Shown here one piece after another: positions 29,200 through 36,966 of a DNA stretch of 64,000 bases; within the stretch, counting starts at the first letter, position 1, and each line of letters begins with the position of its first letter. The notes under the pieces were generated by a model, which saw only the letters and a list, made by a program, of their open reading frames with translations, was not told the origin of the DNA and ran no database searches. Source of the DNA: Paracoccaceae bacterium (GTDB lineage: Bacteria > Pseudomonadota > Alphaproteobacteria > Rhodobacterales > Rhodobacteraceae); NCBI GenBank assembly GCA_018222585.1, contig JAAFAB010000002.1, positions 682,001-746,000 of the forward strand, in the 5' to 3' direction. The position numbers and the translations under genes were made by a program.

Positions 29200-29213
29200 T
29201 TGACGCAGATCAA
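29200..29213. promoter_or_regulatory. FNR-type box upstream of ctaD
   Basis: TTGACGCAGATCAA, matching the FNR/FnrL consensus TTGAT-N4-ATCAA at 9 of 10 positions, 107 bp upstream of the ctaD start and in an AT-rich patch. Oxygen control of an aa3 oxidase by an FNR homologue is plausible. Binding is not shown. Confidence 0.6.
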
Positions 29214-29258
29214 TTTTTTCACCCGACGTGCCCGTATCGGGCCCCTGGGTGGGGACAG

Positions 29259-29299
29259 CCCGAAGGGGGCGCCGACCCATACCGGGCGCCCCCTTCGGG
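29259..29299. terminator. Long hairpin downstream of the cytochrome c gene
   Basis: CCCGAAGGGGGCGCC ... GGCGCCCCCTTCGGG, a perfect 15-bp stem with an 11-nt loop, 22 bp after the cytochrome c stop (minus strand). There is no good T run, so it may be an RNA-stabilising hairpin as well as a terminator. Confidence 0.6.
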
Positions 29300-29320
29300 C
29301 CTTCGCGGTGGCGTGACCGC

Positions 29321-29779
29321 TCAGGAGCCGTCGGTCCCGGCCTCCGCGGACGCATCGGCCCCGTCGGCGGAGCTTTCCGAGAAGGTCGCCAGGTAGGCGG
29401 CCACGTCGGCCTGGTCCGAGCGCATCTTGAAGGTCATCTTGCTGCGCGCGCCCGAGTCGCCGAGGACCTCGGCCAGGAACGCCTGGGGGTCGGTCATGTA
29501 GGCCTGGATGTTGTCGACATCGTAGACCAGTCCGGCCTCACCCGCCGCGACAAGGGAGTCGCCGTAGCGAAAGTCCTCGGTGCCGGCGGTGCGGCCGATC
29601 ACCCCGTAGAGGTTCGGCCCCGTGCGCCCGCCCTTGACGAAGACCTCATCGGCCGATGCGATGGTGTGGCAGGCCTTGCACTTGCGGAATTCCTTCTCGC
29701 CGTTCGCCACGTCGCCCTCGGCGAAGGCGGGACCGGCCAGCAGGAGTGTTGCGGCTGCCATGGTGATAAATCGGGTCAT
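29321..29779 (-). CDS. Periplasmic class I cytochrome c (c550/c2-like)
   Basis: 152 aa. Signal peptide at residues 1-20 (MTRFITMAAATLLLAGPAFA), heme motif CKACH at residues 34-38, and the Met ligand in SKMTFKM (Met115), as in Paracoccus c550 and Rhodobacter c2. The C-terminus is extended by an acidic, Ala/Ser-rich tail. It carries electrons from the bc1 complex to terminal oxidases and lies next to ctaD. ATG 29779 follows GGAGGACGAC; a longer in-frame reading to 30652 is antisense to lipB and is not coding. Confidence 0.95.
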   Translation of the reverse strand: MTRFITMAAATLLLAGPAFAEGDVANGEKEFRKCKACHTIASADEVFVKGGRTGPNLYGVIGRTAGTEDFRYGDSLVAAGEAGLVYDVDNIQAYMTDPQAFLAEVLGDSGARSKMTFKMRSDQADVAAYLATFSESSADGADASAEAGTDGS

Positions 29780-29895
29780 TGTCGTCCTCCGATACCGGGT
29801 TGCGGCGTTTCCTGAGGCTTTATTACTGCAACCCGGATCGCGACCACAGGGGGCGCGGCTCGGCCAATTGTCGCAGCTTGCCGGGCCGCGTCCGG

Positions 29896-30594
29896 TCACG
29901 CGCCGGTCGCGGGAGGGGGGAAGGCGTCGTCGAAGGTGCTCATCAGCGCGCTGTCGAGGTCTTCCATGGTCACCGGCAGGCCCAGGTCGACCAGGCTGGT
30001 CACGCCGTGTTCGGAGATGCCGCAGGGCACGATTCCCGAGAAATGCTCCAGATCCGGTTCGACGTTGATCGAGATGCCGTGGAAGCTGACCCAGCGACGC
30101 AGGCGGATGCCGATGGCGGCGATCTTGTCCTCGCGCGGGGTGCCATCGGGATTCGGCGCCTTCTCGGGCCGGGCGACCCAGACGCCGACGCGCCCTTCGC
30201 GGATCTCGCCGCGGATGCCGAAGTCGCGCAGGGTCGCGATGACCCACCCTTCCAGCGCCTTGACGAAGGCGCGGATGTCCCGGCCACGACGGTTCAGGTC
30301 CAGCATCACGTAGACAACCCGCTGCCCCGGACCGTGGTAGGTATACTGTCCGCCGCGACGGGCCTCGAAGACGGGGAATCTCTCGGGGTCCACCAGGTCC
30401 TCGCGCCGGGCCGAGGTGCCTGCGGTATAGAGCGGCGGATGTTCCAGCAGCCAGATCGCCTCGGACGCGGTGCCGTCGGCGATGGCCGCCACCCGTGCTT
30501 CCATCGTGGCGAGGGCCTCCTCGTAGCCGACGGGCCGCGACGAGATGATCCATTCCACCGGGGTCTGACCGGGATCCTGATCTGGTTGGGGCAA
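29896..30594 (-). CDS. lipB: Octanoyl-[acyl-carrier-protein]--protein octanoyltransferase
   Basis: 232 aa. LipB moves octanoate from ACP onto lipoyl domains of 2-oxoacid dehydrogenases. Signatures are [52 protein letters not shown] (catalytic Lys) and [14 protein letters not shown] (catalytic Cys). There is no ATG at the family start. A TTG at 30594 preceded by CTCGGAGAACGCCC is the best start; a GTG at 30558 (VEWIISSRP) is the alternative. Longer reading to 30723 has no homology. Confidence 0.92.
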   Translation of the reverse strand: MPQPDQDPGQTPVEWIISSRPVGYEEALATMEARVAAIADGTASEAIWLLEHPPLYTAGTSARREDLVDPERFPVFEARRGGQYTYHGPGQRVVYVMLDLNRRGRDIRAFVKALEGWVIATLRDFGIRGEIREGRVGVWVARPEKAPNPDGTPREDKIAAIGIRLRRWVSFHGISINVEPDLEHFSGIVPCGISEHGVTSLVDLGLPVTMEDLDSALMSTFDDAFPPPATGA

Positions 30595-30804
30595 GGGCGT
30601 TCTCCGAGCGGCTGAGTGAACAGGCCGGCGCCGTCGCACCGACCCTGCCCATCTAAGCGCATCGGGCCGGCAGTTCCATGTCCGATCGCCGACCGGGCCC
30701 CGGCGGGGCGGGTGCAAAGGCAACTGGCGCGATGGATCGGAGGCGACCCCGAGGCAGGGCCCGGGGGGCAGCGCAAATTCCGTGCCGGGGGGATGATTTT
30801 GCTC

Positions 30805-30833
30805 TTCACATTGCTGGCGGCGCTGGTTATACG
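30805..30833 (+). promoter_or_regulatory. Sigma-70-type promoter for tRNA-Leu
   Basis: TTCACA (30805-30810), 17-nt spacer, TATACG (30828-30833), ending 22 bp before the mature tRNA 5' end. Matches -35 in 5 of 6 and -10 in 4 of 6 positions. Confidence 0.5.
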
Positions 30834-30855
30834 CCCGCTACCTACCAGATCACGT

Positions 30856-30942
30856 GCGGTCGTGGCGGAATTGGTAGACGCGCAGCGTTGAGGTCGCTGT
30901 GGGGTAACACCCGTGGAAGTTCGAGTCTTCTCGACCGCACCA
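30856..30942 (+). tRNA. tRNA-Leu (anticodon GAG)
   Basis: 87 nt including an encoded CCA. The acceptor stem pairs GCGGTCG with CGACCGC, the D-arm has AATTGGTAGAC, the anticodon stem is CAGCG/CGCTG around the loop TTGAGGT (anticodon GAG), there is a long class II variable arm (GGGGTAACACCC), and the T-arm has GTTCGAGTC. It reads CUC/CUU leucine codons. Its 3' end borders an accessory region with an excisionase-like gene, so it may be an integration site. Confidence 0.97.
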
Positions 30943-30958
30943 AATCATAGGGCAACAG

Positions 30959-30981
30959 CCTGATATTTTTCAGGATTTTTT
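30959..30981 (+). terminator. Terminator after tRNA-Leu
   Basis: CCTGA-TATTTT-TCAGG followed by ATTTTTTG, 16 bp beyond the tRNA CCA end. It overlaps the last codons of the convergent small gene. Confidence 0.75.
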
Positions 30982-31194
30982 GCGCCCTCTTTCTGGTCCC
31001 CCAATTGGCCCCTCGCCTGTGATGAAATGGACCACCTCGGCTGTTCTGGCGAAGGTCATCGCGCCCCGTCGGTACAGCGTGATGTGCCCGACTTGTGCCC
31101 AGCGGTAGAGCGTGGCGCGCGAGATCCCGAGCACGACTTGGGAATCGGCGGGCCGGAAGGTGGCGGGGACTCGCTCCAGCGTGCCATCACGCAT
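30970..31194 (-). CDS. Small excisionase-like helix-turn-helix protein
   Basis: 74 aa. A MerR/AlpA-type HTH occupies about residues 14-55 (FRPADSQVVLGISRATLYRW ... GHITLYRRGAMTFARTAEVV), followed by a short basic tail. Proteins of this size and motif act as excisionases or small regulators in integrative elements. It lies 27 bp from the tRNA-Leu 3' end and points toward it. Its ATG overlaps by 8 bp the stop of a decayed upstream reading frame (ATGCGTGA), implying former translational coupling. No integrase is found nearby. Confidence 0.65.
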   Translation of the reverse strand: MRDGTLERVPATFRPADSQVVLGISRATLYRWAQVGHITLYRRGAMTFARTAEVVHFITGEGPIGGPERGRKKS

Positions 31195-31351
31195 GCTCTA
31201 GCTTCTCCGTCTCACTCTTCGGCGCATCGGCCAGGACATCAGCGCAGGCTTGGAAGAAGATCCGCTGCGCGGGCTCCGTCGCTTCGGCGGCGCGGCTCTC
31301 GGCGTGCGCCTTCGCCTCGGGATCTTCGTCGGCATCTACGAAATTGGAGCG
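31187..31351 (-). pseudogene. Decayed gene fragment upstream of the excisionase-like gene
   Basis: Open frame of 54 codons with no start, closed upstream by a TAG at 31352-31354. It encodes an acidic, Ala/Glu-rich helical C-terminus (FVDADEDPEAKAHAESRAAE ... QRIFFQACADVLADAPKSET ...). Its 8-bp overlap with the next start suggests it is the remaining end of a longer gene. Not recognised. The rest of the gap up to 31642 holds no supportable gene; it contains a C8G7 run near 31440 and a stretch resembling the dispersed repeat (CAAAATACTCCTG). Confidence 0.4.
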
Positions 31352-31642
31352 CTATCTTGTCAGCGTAGCGATACCGAAGATTCTGGAGGTCTCGATTGCG
31401 CCCGGTGCGAGCGGCAGCTATGCGCGTTGGCGCCTGCCGCCCCCCCCGGGGGGGTATCTGAAAATCAGGGCAAAATACTCCTGACCGGTGAGGGGACCGT
31501 CGTTTTCGTGTACGGCCAATGGGAGAAAAAAGCCCACCCAAGGCGACAAGGCTAGACACTCGACAGCTGACGAGAGTGGGTGTGTCAGCTGACGGCGGAC
31601 TGTTGCGCCGACCGCGCCATGGGATCGCGCGGCCGGCAGGCG

Positions 31643-32935
31643 TTACATGGTGCTGGGCAACCAGAGCACGAGGGCTGGGAAGGCGATCAGCAGCACCAGA
31701 CGCAGCAGGTCGGTGAAGATGAAGGGGATCACGCCCCGGAAGATCGTCGTCAGTTTCACGTCCCGGGCAATCGTATTGATGACGAAGACGTTGATGCCGA
31801 CGGGCGGCGAGATCATCCCCAGTTCCGCCACCATGACCACGATGATCCCGAACCAGATCGGATCGAAGCCGAGCGAGATCACCACCGGGTAGACGATGGG
31901 CACCAGCAGCAGGATCATCGCCATGGTGTCCAGGATGCAGCCTGCCAGGATGAAGGCCAGCAGGATCAGCCCCAGGGTGCCATAGGCCGAGAAATCCAGG
32001 CCGACGAGCCAGTCCGTCAGCTTTTGCGGCGCGCGGGTGATGGCCAGGAAATAGCCGAAGAGCACGGCACCGATCAGCACGGTGTAGACCGAGACCGAGG
32101 TGCGCAGCGCCTCGATCAGGCTGTCGAGGATGGTGCGGAAGCTGAGGCGGCCCCGGACAACGCCGATCACCAGGGTGACGAAGGCGCCGACGGCGGCGGC
32201 CTCGGTCGGCGTGGCGATGCCGGTGTAGATCACGCCGATGACGGCGATGAAGAGCAGCGTCACCGCCCAGATCGGGGCCAGGGCGGCCAGCGCCTCGCGC
32301 CAGTCGAAGGGCGTGCCTGCGGGCAGGCCGCGGCGGTGCATGGTCAGGATCGTGCCCATGTAGAGCAGGACCGCCAGCAGGCCCGGGATGACGCCCGCGA
32401 TGAACAGCTGGCCCACGTCATTTTCGGTGATGTAGGCATAGATCACCAGGATCACCGAGGGCGGGATCATCGAACCCAGCGTGCCACCGGCGGCGATCAC
32501 GCCCGTGGCCACGTCCTCGCGGTAGCCATGGCGACGCATCTCGGGCAGGGCGACCTTGGTCATTGTCGCTGCCGTGGCGACAGAGCTGCCGCAGATCGCC
32601 GAGAAGCCGCCGCAGGCTGCCACCGTCGACAGCGCCAAACCGCCTCGGAATTGGCCGAACCACGAGTTGGCGGCGCGGAACATCTCGCGGCTCATCCCCG
32701 AGTTGGTGGCCAGGATCCCCATCAGGATGAAGAAGGGCACCAGGGTCAGGTTGAAGTCGGTCACGGTGCGGACCGGCGCGCTGGCCAGCAGGTTCAGCGC
32801 CGGCCCGATGCCGCGGATCATCGCGAAGCCACCGAGCCCCACGAGGCCTAGGGCAACCCCGATGGGCACGCGGACCAACAGCAGGGCGAAAAGGGCGACA
32901 AAGCCGCCGATGGCGGTCAGGTCAGCGAGAGTCAT
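31643..32935 (-). CDS. TRAP transporter large permease (DctM type)
   Basis: 430 aa, about 12 hydrophobic helices, the usual length for DctM. Family stretches include VPFFILMGILATNSGMSREM, CGGFSAICGSSVATAATMTK, GTLGSMIPPSVILVIYAYIT, TATPTEAAAVGAF-like (IATPTEAAAVGAF) and FGIIVVMVAELGMISPPVGI. It forms the Na+-driven transmembrane path for an organic acid delivered by the periplasmic protein. It overlaps the small permease gene by 14 bp. Last gene of the operon dctP-dctQ-dctM on this strand. Confidence 0.93.
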   Translation of the reverse strand: MTLADLTAIGGFVALFALLLVRVPIGVALGLVGLGGFAMIRGIGPALNLLASAPVRTVTDFNLTLVPFFILMGILATNSGMSREMFRAANSWFGQFRGGLALSTVAACGGFSAICGSSVATAATMTKVALPEMRRHGYREDVATGVIAAGGTLGSMIPPSVILVIYAYITENDVGQLFIAGVIPGLLAVLLYMGTILTMHRRGLPAGTPFDWREALAALAPIWAVTLLFIAVIGVIYTGIATPTEAAAVGAFVTLVIGVVRGRLSFRTILDSLIEALRTSVSVYTVLIGAVLFGYFLAITRAPQKLTDWLVGLDFSAYGTLGLILLAFILAGCILDTMAMILLLVPIVYPVVISLGFDPIWFGIIVVMVAELGMISPPVGINVFVINTIARDVKLTTIFRGVIPFIFTDLLRLVLLIAFPALVLWLPSTM

Positions 32936-33446
32936 GGGCCGCGTCCTCGATCTCCTGCGCTTCGGCAGAGGTCAGGTGATCGCGTCCGCTGACAATCCGC
33001 CAGAGCTTGATCGCGATGGTGAACAGGCTGGCCAGCATCCCCAGCCAGATCAGCCCATAGAAGGGCCACACGGGCAGCCGCAGGTCATAGGTTAGCTGGT
33101 TCGACCGCATCGCAGACACGGTGGACCCGTAGACCTTCCAGACCAGCAGCCCGGCGAAGAGCAGCAGCGCGGCCCAGGCGAAGCTGTTGATCAGCCGGCG
33201 CAGGCGCGGGCCGGCGGCATCGACCAGCAGGTCCACCTGGATGTGGCCGCCGCGAAAGCCGACCACGGCGAATCCCCAGAAGAGGCAGGCGCCGACCAGC
33301 AGGCGGGCGATGTCGAAACTGTCGGGGATGGGCGCCGCGAAGGCATAGCGGCTGAGGGTCGAGGCGACGACCAGAAGCATGACCGCCCCCAGCAGGAGAG
33401 CCGCCACGACTTCGATCCCGCGAATGAACAGATTGATGGCGCGCAA
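32922..33446 (-). CDS. TRAP transporter small permease (DctQ type)
   Basis: 174 aa with four hydrophobic segments (VVAALLLGAVMLLVVASTLS, IARLLVGACLFWGFAVVG, FAWAALLLFAGLLVWKVY and FYGLIWLGMLASLFTIAIK). The DctQ signature G.FRGGHIQVDLL is present. I choose the TTG at 33446 because GGAGGTCGCC precedes it and the protein then starts LRAINLFIRG, normal for DctQ; the longer GTG start at 33494 lies inside a hairpin and adds a Ser/Pro-rich tail. It is followed by dctM with a 14-bp overlap. Confidence 0.85.
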   Translation of the reverse strand: MRAINLFIRGIEVVAALLLGAVMLLVVASTLSRYAFAAPIPDSFDIARLLVGACLFWGFAVVGFRGGHIQVDLLVDAAGPRLRRLINSFAWAALLLFAGLLVWKVYGSTVSAMRSNQLTYDLRLPVWPFYGLIWLGMLASLFTIAIKLWRIVSGRDHLTSAEAQEIEDAAHDSR

Positions 33447-33478
33447 GGCGACCTCCGGTTCGTCAGAGGAAGGGGAAG

Positions 33479-33510
33479 AGCCCCGGCCCGCCACAGGGCG
33501 GGCCGGGGCT
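33479..33510 (-). terminator. Intercistronic hairpin between dctP and dctQ
   Basis: AGCCCCGGCCCGCC-ACAG-GGCGGGCCGGGGCT, a perfect 14-bp stem starting 6 bp after the dctP stop. Without a T run it probably protects the dctP mRNA and partly attenuates dctQM, giving more binding protein than permease. Confidence 0.65.
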
Positions 33511-33515
33511 GGGCG

Positions 33516-34544
33516 TCACTGGCCGAAGGCGCCGCCGGCCTCGGTCAGGCCATCCACCAACTCTTGCAGGGCGGCCTGCGGATCTTCCAGCCCGGCGGCT
33601 GCGGCATCCTCGGCCCAGCCGGCCCGGATCGTGTCGGAGAGCGCCCTCCAGTCGGCCATCTGCGCGTCGTCGGGCGTGTAGAAGGTATGGCCCTCGCGCC
33701 CTTCGAAATCGGCCCGGCTGCCTGCCTCGACCTCGGCCCAGCCGGTGGCGATCTTCTGCGACCACTCGGGGGTGCAGTGGTCGTCGATCACCGCGCGGTT
33801 TTCATCCGACAGCCCCTCGTAGACGCCCTTGTTGATCGCATAGACGAAGGCAACGGAGTAGAGCGGCACATCAAGGTGGTGGGTGACGACGTCGTCCACG
33901 CCAAACAGGATCAGCGAGTTCCAGGGCGACGCGGTGATGTCGACGGCACCGGACGACAGGATTTCGCGCATCTCGGGCACCGGGACCTGCACGGTGCTAC
34001 CGCCGGCGGTCGCGATCATCTTGGCGATGGTGGCTTGGGGCGGGCGCACGTTCTTGCCCTCAAGGTCCGACGGCGCCACCAGCGGGCCGGCGGTGCCGTG
34101 CAGCATCCCCGGGTCGTGCAGGTGCACCAGGCAGACCTTCACGTCGGGCATCTCCTGCTCGGCATAGTCCATGTACCATTCATGCAGCGCCTTGCTGGCC
34201 GTGGTCCCGTTGGACACCAGGAAGGGCAGTTCCGCCGCCGCGATGATGGGGAAGCGGCCCGCCTGGTAACCGGGGTTGATGAAGGTGATGTCAGCGATCC
34301 CGTCGCGCGCCATGTCGTAGTGATCGGGCGCGGCGCCCAGCTGTTGCGCGGGGTAGATGTCGATGCCGATCCGGCCTTCGGAGGCCTCCGAGATCGACTC
34401 GATCCAGGGTTCGAACCCGGTCGATTGCAGCGAGTGCACCGGCGGCAGCCAGTGCGAGAAGGCCAGCGAGACCTCCTGCGCCGAGGCGCCGAACGGGGCG
34501 GTCAGGGCCGTGGTCGCGACCGCGGCGAGCAAAGTCTTCTTCAT
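33516..34544 (-). CDS. TRAP transporter solute-binding protein (DctP type)
   Basis: 342 aa periplasmic protein with signal peptide (residues 1-22, MKKTLLAAVATTALTAPFGA SA). Typical DctP features are VSLAFSHWLPPVHSLQ at the N-terminus, DIYPAQQLGAAPDHYDMARD, the LEGKNVRPPQ region with the conserved Arg that binds the carboxylate, and VDDVVTHHLDVPLYSV. The ligand is some organic acid; nearby genes (MarR, acyl-CoA ligase, hydratase, dehydrogenase) suggest the acid is activated with CoA after uptake. ATG follows CTAGGGAGGACTAC. Confidence 0.9.
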   Translation of the reverse strand: MKKTLLAAVATTALTAPFGASAQEVSLAFSHWLPPVHSLQSTGFEPWIESISEASEGRIGIDIYPAQQLGAAPDHYDMARDGIADITFINPGYQAGRFPIIAAAELPFLVSNGTTASKALHEWYMDYAEQEMPDVKVCLVHLHDPGMLHGTAGPLVAPSDLEGKNVRPPQATIAKMIATAGGSTVQVPVPEMREILSSGAVDITASPWNSLILFGVDDVVTHHLDVPLYSVAFVYAINKGVYEGLSDENRAVIDDHCTPEWSQKIATGWAEVEAGSRADFEGREGHTFYTPDDAQMADWRALSDTIRAGWAEDAAAAGLEDPQAALQELVDGLTEAGGAFGQ

Positions 34545-34628
34545 GTAGTCCTCCCTAGAGTATGCGCCGCGTCGGGGCGGCAGCTGTCATCCGGCCCGCG
34601 TCTCCTCCACGCGGATCGGTATCTTTCG

Positions 34629-35126
34629 TCAGAGCTTGCGCAGGTTCTCCACGATCTGGGCGAGACCCTCGATCATGACCCGGATCTGCTCGGGGCTGAG
34701 CCCTGCGGTCATGTAGCGTTCAATCTGCAGCGCCGAGTCGTTGAGTTCGGCGACGACCTGGTCGCCCTTTTCCGTCAGGAAGACAGCCTTGGCGCGGCGG
34801 TCCCCTTCGACGTCGCGGCGTTCGACGATGCCCTCGTTTTCCATGCGATCAAGAATCGGCACCACGCTGGACCGTTGCAGGCCCACGGCCTCCGCCAGGC
34901 GGTGCTGCGGGGCGCCGGGGTTGTTCTTGATGATCGACAGCAGGCCCAAGAAGCGCGCGGCACCCCCGTAGCCCGGCTGCTTCTTCTCGAACTGCCGATA
35001 GGACAGGATCTGCGCCATGCGGATCTGGAAGTTGAGCGAATGCTGAAGGTCCTCCCCCAGGGGTAACAGCCCGTCAGGGCTTTCTGCGGTGGGGCCTGCG
35101 GCCCGGGTGTCGAGGTCGTCGCTCAT
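34629..35126 (-). CDS. MarR family transcriptional regulator
   Basis: 165 aa winged-helix regulator: RFLGLLSIIKNNPGAPQHRL ... GLQRSSVVPILDRMENEGIVERR ... DRRAKAVFLTEKG. The DRR/D-R-A wing motif is intact. It is divergent from the acyl-CoA synthetase gene across 121 bp holding inverted repeats, and is upstream of the TRAP operon, so it probably controls both. In this context MarR proteins often bind acyl-CoA thioesters as inducers; that is inference from the family. Confidence 0.9.
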   Translation of the reverse strand: MSDDLDTRAAGPTAESPDGLLPLGEDLQHSLNFQIRMAQILSYRQFEKKQPGYGGAARFLGLLSIIKNNPGAPQHRLAEAVGLQRSSVVPILDRMENEGIVERRDVEGDRRAKAVFLTEKGDQVVAELNDSALQIERYMTAGLSPEQIRVMIEGLAQIVENLRKL

Positions 35127-35139
35127 GGTCTGCTCGATT

Positions 35140-35177
35140 GTTCGATGTCAGATTGATTGATGTCGAACTATTCGATA
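35140..35177. promoter_or_regulatory. Candidate MarR operator
   Basis: GTTCGA-N17-TCGAAC inverted repeat (35140-35168) next to TATTCGATA (35169-35177), in an AT-rich patch between the divergent marR and acyl-CoA synthetase genes. The repeated TTCGAT half-sites suggest two regulator dimers. Confidence 0.45.
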
Positions 35178-35247
35178 GCATCCATTTCGCGACCTGTCCA
35201 GCGACCTGCTGCTGGGGGAGACGGGGCGCTGAGGAGGAGACCTGACA

Positions 35248-36966
35248 ATGACGACCGAGATGCAAAGCCACGCCTGGTGGCGCCCCGATGACAGCGGGCC
35301 GGAGATTCTGGACGTGACCCTGGGGGACATGCTCGACCGTCAGGCGGCGACCTTTGGCGCGCGTCCGGCAGTGACCATCGACGAGGATGCCGGGGCTGGC
35401 GGCGCCACATGGACCTATGCGCAGCTGCGCGCGGCGATCGACGAGGTGGCGCGCGGCCTGATGGCCCAGGGACTCGCCCGCGGCGATCATGTGGCGGTCA
35501 TGGCGCAGAACTGTTCCGAATGGATCTTGCTGGAATATGCCCTGGCCAAGGTGGGGGCGGTGCTGGTCACCGTGAACCCGGCGCTGCTGCGCGACGAACT
35601 GGCCTATGTGCTGGGCCAGAGCCGCGCCAGGGCACTGATCTTCGCGCCGTCCTACCGGTCGAACGATATTGCGGCGTCTCTGCTGGAGCTGATGCCCGAC
35701 CTTGCAGCGCTTGACAATGGCCGCCGGCAGGCAGGCACGGCACTGCCCGGGCTGGAGCTGCTGATCGGCCTTGGCGCGGCCCCCGGCTTTGCCCTGTCCT
35801 TTGATCGGATGCGCTCGGGTGGCGGGGCGGTGACGCCCGCCGAGCTGTCGGCCCGCCAGGCGGAGGTGCAGAGCCGCGACGTCTGCCAGATCCAGTACAC
35901 GTCCGGCACCACGGGCAAGCCGAAGGGCGCGATGCTGACCCACCGGTCCACCGTCAACAATGCCCGGCTGGTCGCCGATCGCGGCGGCTTCGGCCCCGCG
36001 GATGTCCTCCTCTCCGCCATGCCGCTGTTCCATACCGCCGGCTGCGTGTGCAACGTGATGACCATGCTGGTCGTGGGGGGGCACCTGGTGACCATGGACA
36101 GCTTCGAGGCGACACGGATGCTGGAGCTCTGGGATGCCCATGCGCCGACGGTGCTGAACGCCGTGCCCACGATGATGACCCGGATGCTGGAACATCCCGA
36201 CCTCGCCCGCTATCGCATCCGCACCCTGCGCAAGGCCTTCACCGGCGGCACCAATATCCCGCCCAGCCTGATGCGGCGCATGAAGGAGCAGACGGGCGGC
36301 GACCCCCTGATCCTGATGGGGATGACCGAATGCAGCCCGGTCATCACCCTGACCAGTCCCGATGACAGCTTCGAGGAACAGCTTGCGACCGCCGGCACGC
36401 CCCTGCCGCGCACCGAGATCCGTATCATCCACCCGGAAACCGGCGAAGTTTGTGCCTGGGGGGAAAGCGGGGAGCTGTGTATTCGCGGCTACAACACCAT
36501 GGCGGGTTACTTCGACATGCCCGAGAAGACCGCCGAGACGATCGACGCCGAGGGCTGGCTGCATTCGGGCGATCTTGCCGAACTGGCGCCCACCGGGCAC
36601 CTGAAGATCGTCGGGCGCCTGAAGGACATGATCATCCGGGGCGGCGAGAACGTCTATCCGGTCGAAATCGAGGAGTGTCTCTTGGACCATGAAACCGTGA
36701 GCCAGGCCCAGGTGGTCGGCGTGCCCGACCCGGATCTGGGCGAGGAAATCTGTGCCTTCGTCATGCCTGCCCCCGGGTCTGAGCTGGATGCGCAGGCCTT
36801 GCAGGCGTTCTGCCGAAGCCACATGGCACGCCACAAGATGCCGAAGTACATTCAGGCGATGGACACCCTGCCACTGACCGCCAACGGCAAGGTGCAGAAA
36901 TTCGCCCTGCGCGAAGAGGCCGCGCGGCTGGTCGCCTCGGGCGCGCTGACTCCGGTGCGCCGATGA
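35248..36966 (+). CDS. AMP-dependent acyl-CoA synthetase
   Basis: 572 aa ANL-superfamily ligase that activates a carboxylic acid to its CoA thioester through an acyl-AMP. The P-loop is YTSGTTGKPKGAMLTH, A5 is LMGMTECSP, A7 is GWLHSGDLAEL, A8 is GRLKDMIIRGGENVYP, and the A10 lysine is in LTANGKVQKFALRE. Sequence is close to medium/long-chain or aryl-CoA ligases; the substrate is not readable. First of three co-directional genes: the next start overlaps its stop by 4 bp (ATGA). Confidence 0.92.
   Translation: MTTEMQSHAWWRPDDSGPEILDVTLGDMLDRQAATFGARPAVTIDEDAGAGGATWTYAQLRAAIDEVARGLMAQGLARGDHVAVMAQNCSEWILLEYALAKVGAVLVTVNPALLRDELAYVLGQSRARALIFAPSYRSNDIAASLLELMPDLAALDNGRRQAGTALPGLELLIGLGAAPGFALSFDRMRSGGGAVTPAELSARQAEVQSRDVCQIQYTSGTTGKPKGAMLTHRSTVNNARLVADRGGFGPADVLLSAMPLFHTAGCVCNVMTMLVVGGHLVTMDSFEATRMLELWDAHAPTVLNAVPTMMTRMLEHPDLARYRIRTLRKAFTGGTNIPPSLMRRMKEQTGGDPLILMGMTECSPVITLTSPDDSFEEQLATAGTPLPRTEIRIIHPETGEVCAWGESGELCIRGYNTMAGYFDMPEKTAETIDAEGWLHSGDLAELAPTGHLKIVGRLKDMIIRGGENVYPVEIEECLLDHETVSQAQVVGVPDPDLGEEICAFVMPAPGSELDAQALQAFCRSHMARHKMPKYIQAMDTLPLTANGKVQKFALREEAARLVASGALTPVRR

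Noticed and set aside
30616-30950. Two small plus-strand frames running into tRNA-Leu
   Set aside because: They overlap the tRNA and its promoter, lack ribosome sites and show no homology.
31027-31555. Several plus-strand frames of 100-130 codons between the HTH gene and the TRAP operon
   Set aside because: Arg/Ser-rich shadow-like translations without start signals; the region is better explained as decayed DNA.
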